A DNA stretch of 64,000 nucleotides, taken from positions 1-64,000 of the forward strand of contig JAFXXK010000015.1 in assembly GCA_017542305.1 (NCBI GenBank). Direction: 5' to 3'. The position numbers and the translations under genes are program-made. The number at the start of each line of letters is the position of its first letter. Positions within the stretch are counted from its first letter, which is position 1. The notes under the pieces were generated by a model, which saw nothing but the letters and a program-made list of their open reading frames with translations, did no database searches and had not been told where the DNA came from. Shown one piece after another: positions 1 to 9,000 of this stretch. The stretch is from a bacterium. GTDB lineage: Bacteria > Cyanobacteriota > Vampirovibrionia > Gastranaerophilales > Gastranaerophilaceae.

Positions 1-33
1 CTAACGCACAAAACAAGATAAACGAAAGGCGAA

Positions 34-139
34 AAGAAAGCATCAAAAGTTTTACATATCAACACAAATAAGTTCAGTTTACGATTGTAGAATAATCAAC
101 TACACTGTTACAAATAATCATCTAGAGTGTGTCTTTACA
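34..139. repeat. 106-bp direct repeat, copy A
   Basis: This copy matches 1203-1308 with only four substitutions and no gaps, in the same orientation, 1169 bp apart. The copies sit on either side of the orphan gene at 392-1063. About 110 nt after each copy comes a run of GTCCG words (256-272 here, 1412-1428 in the second copy), so the repeated unit may be longer than the conserved 106 bp. No open frame is conserved inside it. The flanking stretch 1-391 holds no gene I can support. Confidence 0.9.
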
Positions 140-255
140 GTTACCTTTTTTCAGGACATTTGGTCGGAAGTATTTCAAGCCATTGCGAGCCTGTGAAGGC
201 GAAACAATCCGGCTTTTGCCGATTTATATAGGTCGGAAATGGCTTGACTGAAAAT

Positions 256-272
256 GTCCGAAATGTCCGATT
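256..272. repeat. GTCCG-word repeat after direct repeat A
   Basis: Two GTCCG words spaced nine bases apart are followed by ATT; the same arrangement, with two substitutions, occurs at 1412-1428. A further GTCC occurs shortly after each. The two stretches lie 117 and 104 nt beyond the ends of the 106-bp direct repeats. Function is unknown. Confidence 0.5.
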
Positions 273-334
273 ATGGTGACAAAAATGTCCACAAATTTGC
301 ACTTTTTGTCTAATTTTTGTACTCAAAAGTTATT

Positions 335-365
335 GTTGGGCAAGTATGCCCAACCTACAGACTTT
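335..365. repeat. Short palindrome with CTACAGACTTT tail
   Basis: GTTGGGC and GCCCAAC form a perfect 7-bp stem around a 6-nt loop, followed directly by CTACAGACTTT. The same tail follows another palindrome (GGTAGGGTG ... CACCCTAC) at 32593-32660. This looks like a small dispersed palindromic repeat. It lies just downstream of the minus-strand gene at 392-1063 and could serve as its terminator. Confidence 0.5.
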
Positions 366-391
366 ATCCTTTGAACAAAGTATAACACAAA

Positions 392-1063
392 TTATGATAG
401 TTTACTTGGATTTTTTCTTATTTCTGAAAGTTCTTTTCTTGTGTTTGTACTGATTTTTTTGCCGATTTTTATTTTAAGTGAATTTATTTGCTTATCTTTA
501 TCTGAAGAATTTGAAGCTTTTATATTTTTAAGCTCTGCTAATTCACCTCTTACTAATGCTTGTTCTTCATTACTTAAATCTGATTTTGGATTATGAAATT
601 TAAATCCTCTACCAGCTAAAGATTTTCTGATATTGCTAAGGCTTATCTCAGGATATTCATGAGCTTTTGCGTATGTGTCAACAATTGTCTGTGTTCCAAT
701 CGGCTTTCCTGATATTAAACCTTTTTGTCTTGCTATATCTACAATAACATCTCTAAAAAGTTCTGAACCAAATTCGTGATGTATATTGTATGTTTCTTTT
801 CTTGGTATTTCTCTATTAAATATCTGCACCTGCTCTTCATATCTCCAGCTTTTATCAATTAAGAAAGTATATACATCATCTTTACCATCCTTTATCAAAG
901 CTTTTGCTGCATTTAAAAAAGTTCGGTCATTATTCATTTCAGCATTAGCCAAAACTTTCCACAAAGCAGAGGTTGTATCTTGAAAACCTCTTTTATGTCC
1001 TAAAATTTTTGAGCTGAAACTTGTGTTGTAATTGTTGTTGTTTTGAATTCTTTGTACTTGCAT
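392..1063 (-). CDS. Orphan protein with Asn-rich N-terminal tag
   Basis: I do not recognise a family. The 223-residue product has no signal peptide and no membrane segment, and the C-terminal third is lysine-rich and probably helical. Its N terminus is Asn-rich (NNNNYNTSFSSK), resembling the leaders of other orphan proteins in this window. AAAGG lies about 9 nt before the ATG. A promoter-like pair is visible upstream (AGCAAA at 1117-1122 and TATAAT at 1093-1098 on the minus strand, 18 nt apart), matching those before three other genes here. The gene is bracketed by the two copies of a 106-bp direct repeat, which suggests a mobile or recombining cassette, but no recombinase is present. Confidence 0.75.
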   Translation of the reverse strand: MQVQRIQNNNNYNTSFSSKILGHKRGFQDTTSALWKVLANAEMNNDRTFLNAAKALIKDGKDDVYTFLIDKSWRYEEQVQIFNREIPRKETYNIHHEFGSELFRDVIVDIARQKGLISGKPIGTQTIVDTYAKAHEYPEISLSNIRKSLAGRGFKFHNPKSDLSNEEQALVRGELAELKNIKASNSSDKDKQINSLKIKIGKKISTNTRKELSEIRKNPSKLS

Positions 1064-1092
1064 TTTTATATACCTTTCGCATGCTATATCAT

Positions 1093-1122
1093 ATTATAAA
1101 ACCCGTAAAAATAAAATTTGCT
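1093..1122 (-). promoter_or_regulatory. TAGCAAA-N18-TATAAT promoter-like element
   Basis: On the minus strand AGCAAA (preceded by AAT) is followed after 18 nt by TATAAT, about 30 nt before the ATG of the gene ending at 392. The same spacing and upstream word occur at 1623-1652, 4086-4116 and 57445-57474. The -10-like half is conventional; the AGCAAA half does not resemble the usual TTGACA. Confidence 0.55.
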
Positions 1123-1202
1123 ATTTTATAATACTAAAATTCTCAAAATCTCTGTTCAAAATCTTCAAACCGACTCTTCTTTTACAAAGTGGTAAAAGTT
1201 TT

Positions 1203-1308
1203 AAGAAAGCATCAAAAGTTTTACATATCAACACAAATAAATTCAGTTTACGATTGTAGAATAATCAATTACCCTGTTACAAATAATCATCTGGAGTGTG
1301 TCTTTACA
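1203..1308. repeat. 106-bp direct repeat, copy B
   Basis: Second copy of the repeat at 34-139, four substitutions in 106 bases. It lies in the 608-bp gene-free stretch 1064-1671, which also holds the upstream region of the orphan gene 392-1063, a second GTCCG-word cluster (1412-1428), and the promoter-like element of the next gene. I see no supported gene between 1064 and 1671; the small minus-strand frame at 1402-1614 lacks a ribosome binding site and runs over the repeat words. Confidence 0.9.
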
Positions 1309-1622
1309 TACATACAGTGAGTGTAAAGAAACAGGACAATACAGAAAAGAGGAACTAGCCTTAAAGCCCCTAAACATAAAGGTTCTTTTTACCATTTAGG
1401 GTTACAGAAAAGTCCGGTATGTCCGATTTCTATCAAAATTAAGTCCGGTAAAAGTCAAATTTTTCATATTGATACGCCGTAAAGTCTTATTTTCGTAAGG
1501 TAATAGCCAATGACAAACATCGGACTTTTTGTATAAAATAGTAACACAGGTTCCGGAAAAAATTATTTTTCTGTTACAAAACGGAACCTTAACGGAACTT
1601 TTTGCGGAACTCAAACGGAACT

Positions 1623-1652
1623 AGCAAAAAAATATTTGTCAGGTTTTATATT
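1623..1652 (+). promoter_or_regulatory. TAGCAAA-N18-TATATT promoter-like element
   Basis: AGCAAA at 1623-1628, then 18 nt, then TATATT at 1647-1652, about 20 nt before the ATG at 1672. It matches the pattern before the genes at 392-1063, 3535-4053 and 56353-57432. The start of a longer TTG reading (1636) would lie between the two boxes, which argues for the internal ATG. Confidence 0.5.
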
Positions 1653-1671
1653 TAGCAAAGGATATAAGTGC

Positions 1672-3297
1672 ATGCAAATTAATAAAATAGGAATAAATAA
1701 TATAAATTTTCAAGCCAATTTTGTTAGGGTTGATAAAATTGGCAATAGTTATCATTTTACGACTATATTGACCGATAATGAAGAAAATCTTGGGAAAGAA
1801 CCTGTTTTGGAATATGAAAGAGATAACGTTGTAAGAGGAACTGTTCCTATGACTTATGACGGGAAATACTACACAACAGAAGTCGTTGTATTTCCGGACA
1901 AGTATAGAATCTTATATAAAGATACAGGAAAATATGAAAGAAATGGTGTAAAACAAACCATAAATCCGTTGGATTATACTAAAATAGCGGCACAATATGA
2001 CAGAAAATATAACAAACTGCCTCTTGAATATTCTATTGCAAAAGGCGATGCAGAAGGAAAAGTTTTTGTTAATACTTTTGATATCCCCAAAAATATTCCT
2101 GCAATTTTAATATTAGATGAAATTAGGCAGGATAAAGATATAATGCTAAAAATCCCTGATAATGTGAAATGTCTTATTACCTCTAAAGCAGATACGCATA
2201 TTTTGAGTCATAATGCTAATTTAGCACGAAATAAATATCAAGTTTTAAGCGTAATTTTGGATGATGAAAAGTTTAATGAACTAAAAAATCAAGAAGGAAA
2301 GACGCTTTATATAAATAATGAAAATGGATTTGTTGAATATAAGAAAATAGGTGCAGTAAATAAAACCAAAATAAGACCAAAACAAACGGTAGAAATCCCC
2401 AAATTAGAGAATGTTGAAAGACTTTTGACCTATGATGAACTAACACCTCAAAACTGCGGTAACAAAGGTTATAGGTTGAGTTTGATTCAGAAACTAATTC
2501 GAGAAGGTAAATTAAAAGATATACAATTGCCGCAGGGTTTTGTTATTCCTGAAGGTTATATAAATAAACTAAAACAATATATTGATGAAGATAATAAAAT
2601 ACGAAAAAACAGATTTATAGGATACACCCAAGAAGTTGAACAAAAAGTTGCAGAATTGGGAATGAGTAGGAATTGTTTAATAACTCGTTCAAATTATAAT
2701 GATGAAGATTTAGGGAGTTATTCATCAGCAGGAATCTATGAGTCCAGACATACATTTAGAGATGATAATATTTTGGTAGATACTTTAGGTTTAATAAGAG
2801 AAGCTGAAAATTCCGATTTAGCACAATATGTTCATAATAAATACGGAGTAAAAGATTCCCAAATACAACCTTCAGTAATAGTTCAAGATTATATAAAACA
2901 GAATTATAATTTTACAGTTTATTCAGATGATGGCGATAATAATACAATAATCCAATTAACTGACTTATCAAAAGGTCTTTATCGCCCAGATGAAAAAGCT
3001 TTAATTAAATTCAATAAAAATACAAAAGAATTAACTATTGCAAATAATGAAACATCACGTGCAAAATATCTTATTGATGAAAAAGGTCATATAATAGACC
3101 AATATCACGAAAAAAGTTCAATTACAGAAAATTGGGATATTTTAGCACCACTTTTAGGTATTGTTACATCAGGAGCTTTGGTATTAGAAAAATTCTTTAA
3201 GCATCCCCAAGATATTGAAGGCGGTATAACACGAGACGGCAAAGTTTTCTTTTGGCAGACAAGGGATATCGTAGCCAAAGGGAAAAAGAGAATTTAA
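1672..3297 (+). CDS. PEP synthase/glucan-water-dikinase-like protein
   Basis: Probably a dikinase that moves phosphate from ATP through a histidine to a substrate, possibly a glycan. Residues 20-95 look like an E-set/carbohydrate-binding fold (GTVPMTYDGKYYTTEVVVF). Residues 140-215 resemble the phosphohistidine domain, with candidate His180 in LSHNANLARN, like LSH-x-x-x-RARN of glucan water dikinases. Residues 262-535 resemble the PPDK/PEP-synthase ATP-binding domain (CGNKGYRLSL; ITRSNYNDEDLGSYSSAG; IEGGITRDGKVFFWQTRD). The order His domain then ATP domain is that of plant GWD, but the 541 residues are far fewer. The ATG at 1672 has AAAGGA upstream; a longer TTG start at 1636 is less likely. 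The N terminus (INFQANF) resembles the orphan-protein tag. The true substrate is unknown. Confidence 0.7.
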   Translation: MQINKIGINNINFQANFVRVDKIGNSYHFTTILTDNEENLGKEPVLEYERDNVVRGTVPMTYDGKYYTTEVVVFPDKYRILYKDTGKYERNGVKQTINPLDYTKIAAQYDRKYNKLPLEYSIAKGDAEGKVFVNTFDIPKNIPAILILDEIRQDKDIMLKIPDNVKCLITSKADTHILSHNANLARNKYQVLSVILDDEKFNELKNQEGKTLYINNENGFVEYKKIGAVNKTKIRPKQTVEIPKLENVERLLTYDELTPQNCGNKGYRLSLIQKLIREGKLKDIQLPQGFVIPEGYINKLKQYIDEDNKIRKNRFIGYTQEVEQKVAELGMSRNCLITRSNYNDEDLGSYSSAGIYESRHTFRDDNILVDTLGLIREAENSDLAQYVHNKYGVKDSQIQPSVIVQDYIKQNYNFTVYSDDGDNNTIIQLTDLSKGLYRPDEKALIKFNKNTKELTIANNETSRAKYLIDEKGHIIDQYHEKSSITENWDILAPLLGIVTSGALVLEKFFKHPQDIEGGITRDGKVFFWQTRDIVAKGKKRI

Positions 3298-3319
3298 AAA
3301 TTTTTCTCAAACGGTCTGT

Positions 3320-3480
3320 TACTTTTTCGCAAACCAAGTGTTAATTTACATCGGCGGATTTTTTGCAGAGAGCGAAAGATTTTTCTTTGGAGCAAATGAA
3401 ATTTGCGAAAAGAAAATCTGTAGACTCGTTTAACGCAAAAAATCCAAGACAAATCCCACCTCCTCCTGATTAAGTCCCGA
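3320..3480 (-). repeat. Structured hairpin repeat, copy 1
   Basis: Read on the minus strand, this stretch aligns with 32842-32990: a G-rich start, TTGTCTTG, GCGTTAAACGAGTCT, then a two-tier hairpin. The outer stem is AGATTTTCTTT/AAAGAAAAATCT; the inner stem is GCAAAT/ATTTGC; the single-stranded parts are TC, TTC and TCC. The copy at 32842-32990 has identical single-stranded parts but different, still complementary, stem bases. The element lies between the dikinase-like gene (+) and the orphan gene at 3535 (-). Confidence 0.6.
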
Positions 3481-3534
3481 AAGGGAGTTTTTTAGCATTC
3501 CTACCTGCTACCTAATCATATCTCTATATTGTAT

Positions 3535-4053
3535 TTATGATATATCATAAAAATTAGTATTGTAACTACTGTCTACAAAAGACTGAGCGATTTCTTTATC
3601 AAATTTAACTGTCTGGAATGATGTTTGTTGTTTACAACCGTCTTTTCCAACGCTTGAGAAACGAAGCTCTTTTATTGCATTAGTATGTGCAGTTTGGTGT
3701 GGATTAAAGACAACATACTCTATTATAGGACCTCTTGAATCTTTAGCAATAACAGATGATGACGTAATATTAAGATGCCAATTTTTTAACAAAGATACTA
3801 AATCATCAATGTTTTTTATTGCTTGCAAATTATTGAATACTCCTTTGTTTGTTATTTTAAATCCAACTTCTTCAGAAGCTTTTTGCATAAGGTCTTTGAA
3901 TATATCAAATGTATTTTTACTTTGAGTGTCTTTATAATTTTCTTTAAGTATTTTGGCAAAATTTTGTCCTTTAAAAACCGGGGTTGAAGGATTATCATTT
4001 AATTTTTTGCCGGCTGTATTATAATTGCAATATGCAATAGGGGTAACCTTCAT
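3535..4053 (-). CDS. Orphan protein with FKGQ N-terminal motif
   Basis: I do not recognise a family. The product is 172 residues, soluble in appearance, with no signal peptide or membrane helix. The N terminus runs through a variable 25-residue leader to PVFKGQNF, one of the clearest examples in this window of the F-x-G motif seen near the start of several unrelated orphans. The rest is mixed helix and strand. AAAAGGA lies about 7 nt before the ATG. Upstream on the minus strand AGCAAA (4111-4116) and TATAAT (4086-4091) are 19 nt apart, the pattern shared with three other genes. It is divergent from the AAA+ gene at 4296. Confidence 0.75.
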   Translation of the reverse strand: MKVTPIAYCNYNTAGKKLNDNPSTPVFKGQNFAKILKENYKDTQSKNTFDIFKDLMQKASEEVGFKITNKGVFNNLQAIKNIDDLVSLLKNWHLNITSSSVIAKDSRGPIIEYVVFNPHQTAHTNAIKELRFSSVGKDGCKQQTSFQTVKFDKEIAQSFVDSSYNTNFYDIS

Positions 4054-4085
4054 AATTTTTCCTTTTGATACTTGTATAATTTATT

Positions 4086-4116
4086 ATTATAATACTTGTA
4101 AAAAAAACTTTTTGCT
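4086..4116 (-). promoter_or_regulatory. TAGCAAA-N19-TATAAT promoter-like element
   Basis: On the minus strand AATAGCAAA is followed after 19 nt by TATAAT, about 33 nt before the ATG at 4053. One of four such pairs in the window. Beyond it, 4130-4180 also resembles 1140-1190 (shared ACCGACT-x-TTCTTTTACAA), so the upstream regions of the two orphan genes are related over a longer stretch. Confidence 0.55.
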
Positions 4117-4295
4117 ATTAAATAAAAAAACGGCAAAATCTTTATTAAAAATCCTAAAACCGACTGTTCTTTTACAACGAAGAATGTAATTCTTGATATC
4201 AATTACCTTCTTATAATTTTTGTAAACATATTTATTTATATCTGTCAAAATTTTATATTTTGAGTTTTTATAACACGCAGGAGAACCATAATATT

Positions 4296-5942
4296 ATGAA
4301 AATTGACTCAATTACAGGCTATAACAAGCCAAATTGCACTATAAATTTACAGGATAATAAGGTTGTAAAAAATACTCAACTCGATAAAAAATGTGATATT
4401 CCTTACGAACAAAACAATTACAGGAATTATATAATCCCCTTTTTAGGCAATAAAACAAATCAAAAAAATAATATGCCGCTACAACTAAAGCAAAACGCTA
4501 TTGTTGAATGCGAACCCGTAAATGACGGAGATCAGCAGAAAGATACAGAAAAGCTATCCGCAGTATTATCTACGGCATTAACATATCTTACACCCAAAAC
4601 TCCCGTTTTATTGGGCTGTTCGGACAGATGGCAGAGCCAAAAATTCATTCTGAGAACATTCTCGGATGATGACATATTTGAGAACGAACAGGATATTAGT
4701 CACATTATTTTTGTAGAAGATGACAGAATTTTAGACGATCCTGTTTTATTTGTGAAAGACGAAGACGGAACAGTATCCGCAATAGGTGACGTTATTCTTA
4801 ACAACAAAGAACAGAATAACAAATTAATTCTCAATTCGGGTATAAAAATGCCTATAGATCTTGAAAATCATAACATAAGATTTATAAAAACCGATATGGA
4901 TTCAATTTCTCTTGGAGAGGTTCCTAACAAAAGAGACTTACAACACATAAAGAAATTTGATATAGAAGAAGTGTTAGGCAAAGATTTTCCTGAATCCGGC
5001 AATATATTATCGGGCGAATTCACGACAACAGTTCCGGAGCAGGCAAAATATACGTCAGGAGAATACCCGATGTTTTCAGACATTGGCGGAAACAAAGATG
5101 CCATACAAAACGTTATCGAAAGTATATATGCTCCTATGCTATATCCGGAAATCTTCGGTCACGTTATGAATAAAGGTACTATACTTGAAGGTCCGCCCGG
5201 AACCGGTAAATCTATGCTCGGAATAGCATTGTGTAATGAATTATCCAAAAAACTCGGACAAAAAGTACATCTTCAAACTATTTCCGGAGCAGAAATGCAG
5301 ATTTCGGCAGTAGGCGGTTCTGAAGCAAAATGGCGTGCCTTATTCCAGGAAGCTATTGATAATCAGCCTGCGTTAATTTTGATAGACGAAATTGATGCCT
5401 GCACCCCAAAACGAGATGAATCAAGCAATGCGAGATTTGACAATTCCGTAGTTAATCAACTTTTGTCCATATTCAGCAATCTGGAAAAGAGTGACAATAA
5501 AGTTCATGTAATAGGTATGACAAACAGGTTGTCAGCAATAGACCCGGCTATGTTAAGACCCGGTCGTTTTGGCGAAGTAATTACGGTACCCGCACCTACT
5601 TATGACGAAGCATCCGAAATATTCAATAAGATTTCTCAGCAATATAAGTTTGATGAAAGTTTTGACAAAGAAGCAATGCTGAAACGTGTTATCAAGATGA
5701 AAGGAACGGGTTCTACCATTGCCGGAACATTAGAAAAGGCAGCTAAATATTCACGCAGACGAGGGAATATATATGAATATGAAAAATTAATGAACGGAAC
5801 AGTTACAAAAGAAGATGTTGATAACTGTGAAATCAGTATGAACGATATAAACAAAGCCTTAGATGCGGAAGAAGAAAAGCTCAAAAAAGCCAAAATCTCG
5901 GCAGACAGAGTTATTATTAAAGGGTTCAGAAACGACAATTAA
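4296..5942 (+). CDS. AAA+ ATPase, single module, lineage-specific N-domain
   Basis: An ATP-driven remodelling or unfolding enzyme of the classical AAA clade (Cdc48/FtsH/SpoVK-like). The ATPase module spans about residues 260-470 of 548: IGG hallmark at the start, Walker A GPPGTGKS near 299, Walker B LILIDEIDA near 360, and the second region of homology DPAMLRPGRFGEV. The N-terminal 250 residues match nothing I know and presumably bind the partner. No protease domain follows, so it is not FtsH. The leader contains IPFLGNK at about residue 50, resembling the orphan-protein tag. The ATG at 4296 has AGGAG 12 nt upstream; a TTG 36 nt earlier is possible. The client is unknown. Confidence 0.8.
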   Translation: MKIDSITGYNKPNCTINLQDNKVVKNTQLDKKCDIPYEQNNYRNYIIPFLGNKTNQKNNMPLQLKQNAIVECEPVNDGDQQKDTEKLSAVLSTALTYLTPKTPVLLGCSDRWQSQKFILRTFSDDDIFENEQDISHIIFVEDDRILDDPVLFVKDEDGTVSAIGDVILNNKEQNNKLILNSGIKMPIDLENHNIRFIKTDMDSISLGEVPNKRDLQHIKKFDIEEVLGKDFPESGNILSGEFTTTVPEQAKYTSGEYPMFSDIGGNKDAIQNVIESIYAPMLYPEIFGHVMNKGTILEGPPGTGKSMLGIALCNELSKKLGQKVHLQTISGAEMQISAVGGSEAKWRALFQEAIDNQPALILIDEIDACTPKRDESSNARFDNSVVNQLLSIFSNLEKSDNKVHVIGMTNRLSAIDPAMLRPGRFGEVITVPAPTYDEASEIFNKISQQYKFDESFDKEAMLKRVIKMKGTGSTIAGTLEKAAKYSRRRGNIYEYEKLMNGTVTKEDVDNCEISMNDINKALDAEEEKLKKAKISADRVIIKGFRNDN

Positions 5943-5962
5943 TTTATTATTTTATATAACAA

Positions 5963-5994
5963 AAAAGAGGTTGACTTTTCAGTCAACCTCTTTT
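5963..5994. terminator. Bidirectional Rho-independent terminator
   Basis: A perfect 14-bp stem (AAAAGAGGTTGACT with its complement) around TTTC, with A and T tracts on both sides, between the convergent AAA+ gene and the adhesin gene. Confidence 0.9.
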
Positions 5995-6016
5995 GTATAT
6001 GTAATCATTTTTCTGA

Positions 6017-9000
6017 TTAATCATCTCCTGATGATGCTACATAAGTTGAATTTACTGCAACTGCTTGAGGTTCAACCATACTCAGGTACAAGATCTTGTT
6101 TGCTGTAGCAGGGTCAAGGTCAACGAACTGAGCTCCGGCTGATACATCGCTTGCTGAAACAACTTTTACGTTTGCATCAACTTCCATATCACCATATTTG
6201 AGGTGAACAGGGACTACGTCGCCAACTTTTAATCCGTTGTTGTGTTTAAGAGCAACACCGCCTCTGGATATGTTGGATACTGAAGCTACTTCAGGTACTG
6301 ATGTAAATTCAAGGCCTGAAACGTCATTCGGATTAAATCTGATTGTTTGACGTTTGTCGATAGCCGGAACAACTTCAGCTATATCTCTGCGCCATATCTG
6401 AGATACATCAATTACAGGAGGTACCGGATCAGGTTTCGGATCAGGTCCTTTTCCGCCCTTAGGATCGGGGTCTTTTCTTGGATCAGGATTTGGATCATCA
6501 TCACTGTCTGTATCGTTATCTGTATCTACATCAATATCATTATCTGCATCGATATCGGCATCTGCGTCTGCATCGGCATCTGCATCGGCATCTGCATCGG
6601 CATCAGCATCGGCGTCAGCATCGGCGTCTGCGTCAGCATCAGCATCTGCATCGGCATCTGCGTCTGCATCGGCGTCAGCATCTGCGTCAGCATCAGCGTC
6701 GGCGTCGGCGTCGGCGTCACCATCAGCATCATTATCTGTATCGCTGTCTTCATCGTTATCAATATCATCGTCATTATCATCGTCATCGTCCGGTTCCGGA
6801 GGTATTGTCGGTTCAGTCGGTTCCGTAGGAGTAGTTTCTTCTGTCGGATCCTCCGGAATTACGATATTCTGATCCTGTTCGTCACCTGTTGGTGTATCAT
6901 CACCATCATAGTTTGGATCATCTTCCTGAACACTGCCGTGACCTGTATAGTAAATACGTCTGTTAGGATCATTACCGTTTTTAAGATTTTGAACATCACT
7001 CGGACGAACTGCTGTTACTCTGATTGAAGATGTTGTACCATTCTCATTCATAATCGGATCTGTAGCAGGATTTTCGTGATATGTAAATCTGCCATCCGGG
7101 TCATCGGTGTGCGGATCCATAATGAATTCATATCCGCCTACATAAGCGTGGTCTGCAACAACTTCAATATCTTGCTGGTGGTTAGGTAATTCTACCCTGC
7201 CTTCGCCACGTCCTTCCATAGCACCTGCTTTAACAACAACTGTGCCGTGAGGATGTTGATTTGTATTGCCGACATTAGCCAAGTCTAAAGCTTTTAATGT
7301 TGCATGGTCAGGACGATTAGGTCGGTTGTAATCACCGTAATAATCACCTGTTGCTTCATAATCGGTTTTACCTAAATTATCAACAATTAAGTATTTACCT
7401 CTTGCTGCTAAGTTAATTTCATCAGTCGCATATACATCGTGAACATAAGCATTACCTGAAAATTCTGCATTAACGCTGCCATCTCTTGCTATCATTGCGC
7501 AGACATTAGTATCATTCATTGTTGTACCTGTATCAAGACCGACTACATTAATGTCACCCTTGTTTGATAACATATCAACACCGAATGCTGCATTTGGTTG
7601 ATATTTATAAATTTCAGGAAGTCCTGACGCACCATCCGGTTGTTGACCATCCTGACGTACAAATCCGTTTTTAACATAAGCAGGATTGAATTGACCTTCT
7701 GTCTGAACAAATGTCAGAGGTTTGCTGCCGGTACCAATATCACCATTAGCAATGATTGAGATACCTGCACCTTGTACATGCGGACTGCTTGGGTGATCAA
7801 CTGTACCTAAAACGCCGTATGCGGTTGAACCACCTCTACCGTCTCTGCCGGTAGAATCATTCGGATTAAATGTATCTGCCAATAATATTACTCTGCCGTT
7901 AGCAGTAATTGTATCTACATTCATATTGCTATTCAAACTTGCAAGATTGATAACATCATAAGCTCTTCTGTTGCTGTTTGAACTTGTTGCGGTAATGTTA
8001 CCGGAAATTCTTGTGTTAATTGATTTTGTAAGGTCTCTGTCGTCACGACCAACACCTGTACAAACTCCATCCGCACAAGGTCCGACTTCTTCACCGATAG
8101 AACCCTTTCTTGCAATAATATCTAAATCACCACCGTTAGTAGTAACAATATGTGTTTTCTTAACACCGTTATTCAATACATCTGCGTTATCTACTTCAAT
8201 TCTGACTTTACCACCGGTAGCATAGATGTTTTCATCAGTTGATTCATCACCGATAGTAATATTAGCGTTATTACTCTTAACTAAAATGTTTGCAGCGGTA
8301 TTGAAACCTTTAATTTGACCTCTAACGTCAATACCTTCGGAACCTTCGTTAGATACGGTTATCTGACCGCCTGTACCATATACTTTACCGGTTGGGCTAA
8401 TTGAAATACCTGAAGCACCTGTATTAAGGTTTTCAACATTCAATGCACCGTTTTTATTTTCAATTAAACCGTTAATAACAATACCATCAGCTCCTGAGTT
8501 GCTGTATTTTGAAGAACCTGTACCGTAGTTAACAGCTTGACCGCCGTTAGCAACTAATATTCCGTCAATAGTTTTAACATCAATTTGAGCTGCATTATTA
8601 GTATTAACTAAACTATTAAATAAAGTATTTGCATCACCCAGATTACTGATTACGGTTGAGGTATTGCCATCACCTGCAATCATTGCACCGGTACTTGCAA
8701 TATTTAAATTACCAACATTTGCATTAATGTCACCAGCTGCTAAAATTTTACCCTGAACTTCTAAGCCAACACCAGATTGAGTAACCAAGTTGCCCGGATT
8801 GAATGTATAGCTTGAAGAATTATCTCCATAATAGCCCCAAACCTGAGCATCTTGACCTGCATAAGGTCCGGTAGTTATTCTTTCAGTATGGTAATCTTCT
8901 CTTGGTTCAAACATTCTTACTGTATTAATATTATTTGCTAAAGCATCATAAGAAGATTGAGTAGGAGTATATACAGATAATGAACCAACGTTTAAAACAC

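Noticed and set aside
141-326. Small minus-strand open frame
   Set aside because: It lies over the GTCCG words and the second half of the direct-repeat unit, lacks a ribosome binding site, and has no counterpart frame in the second copy.
1402-1614. Small minus-strand open frame
   Set aside because: Same reasons as for 141-326: it overlaps repeat words and the promoter-like region of the dikinase gene, with no ribosome binding site.
3465-3490. TCCC/GGGA hairpin with T-run as a terminator of the dikinase gene
   Set aside because: Only 4 bp of stem; too weak to list.
6540-6780. Regular short repeats that might be read as a CRISPR array
   Set aside because: The units are six bases long, without spacers, and encode Asp-Ala in frame inside the adhesin gene.
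6347-7027. Long plus-strand open frame opposite the adhesin
   Set aside because: Its Ile/Cys-rich or Arg/His-rich translations result only from the complementary strand of the Asp-Ala repeat; there is no ribosome binding site or family.
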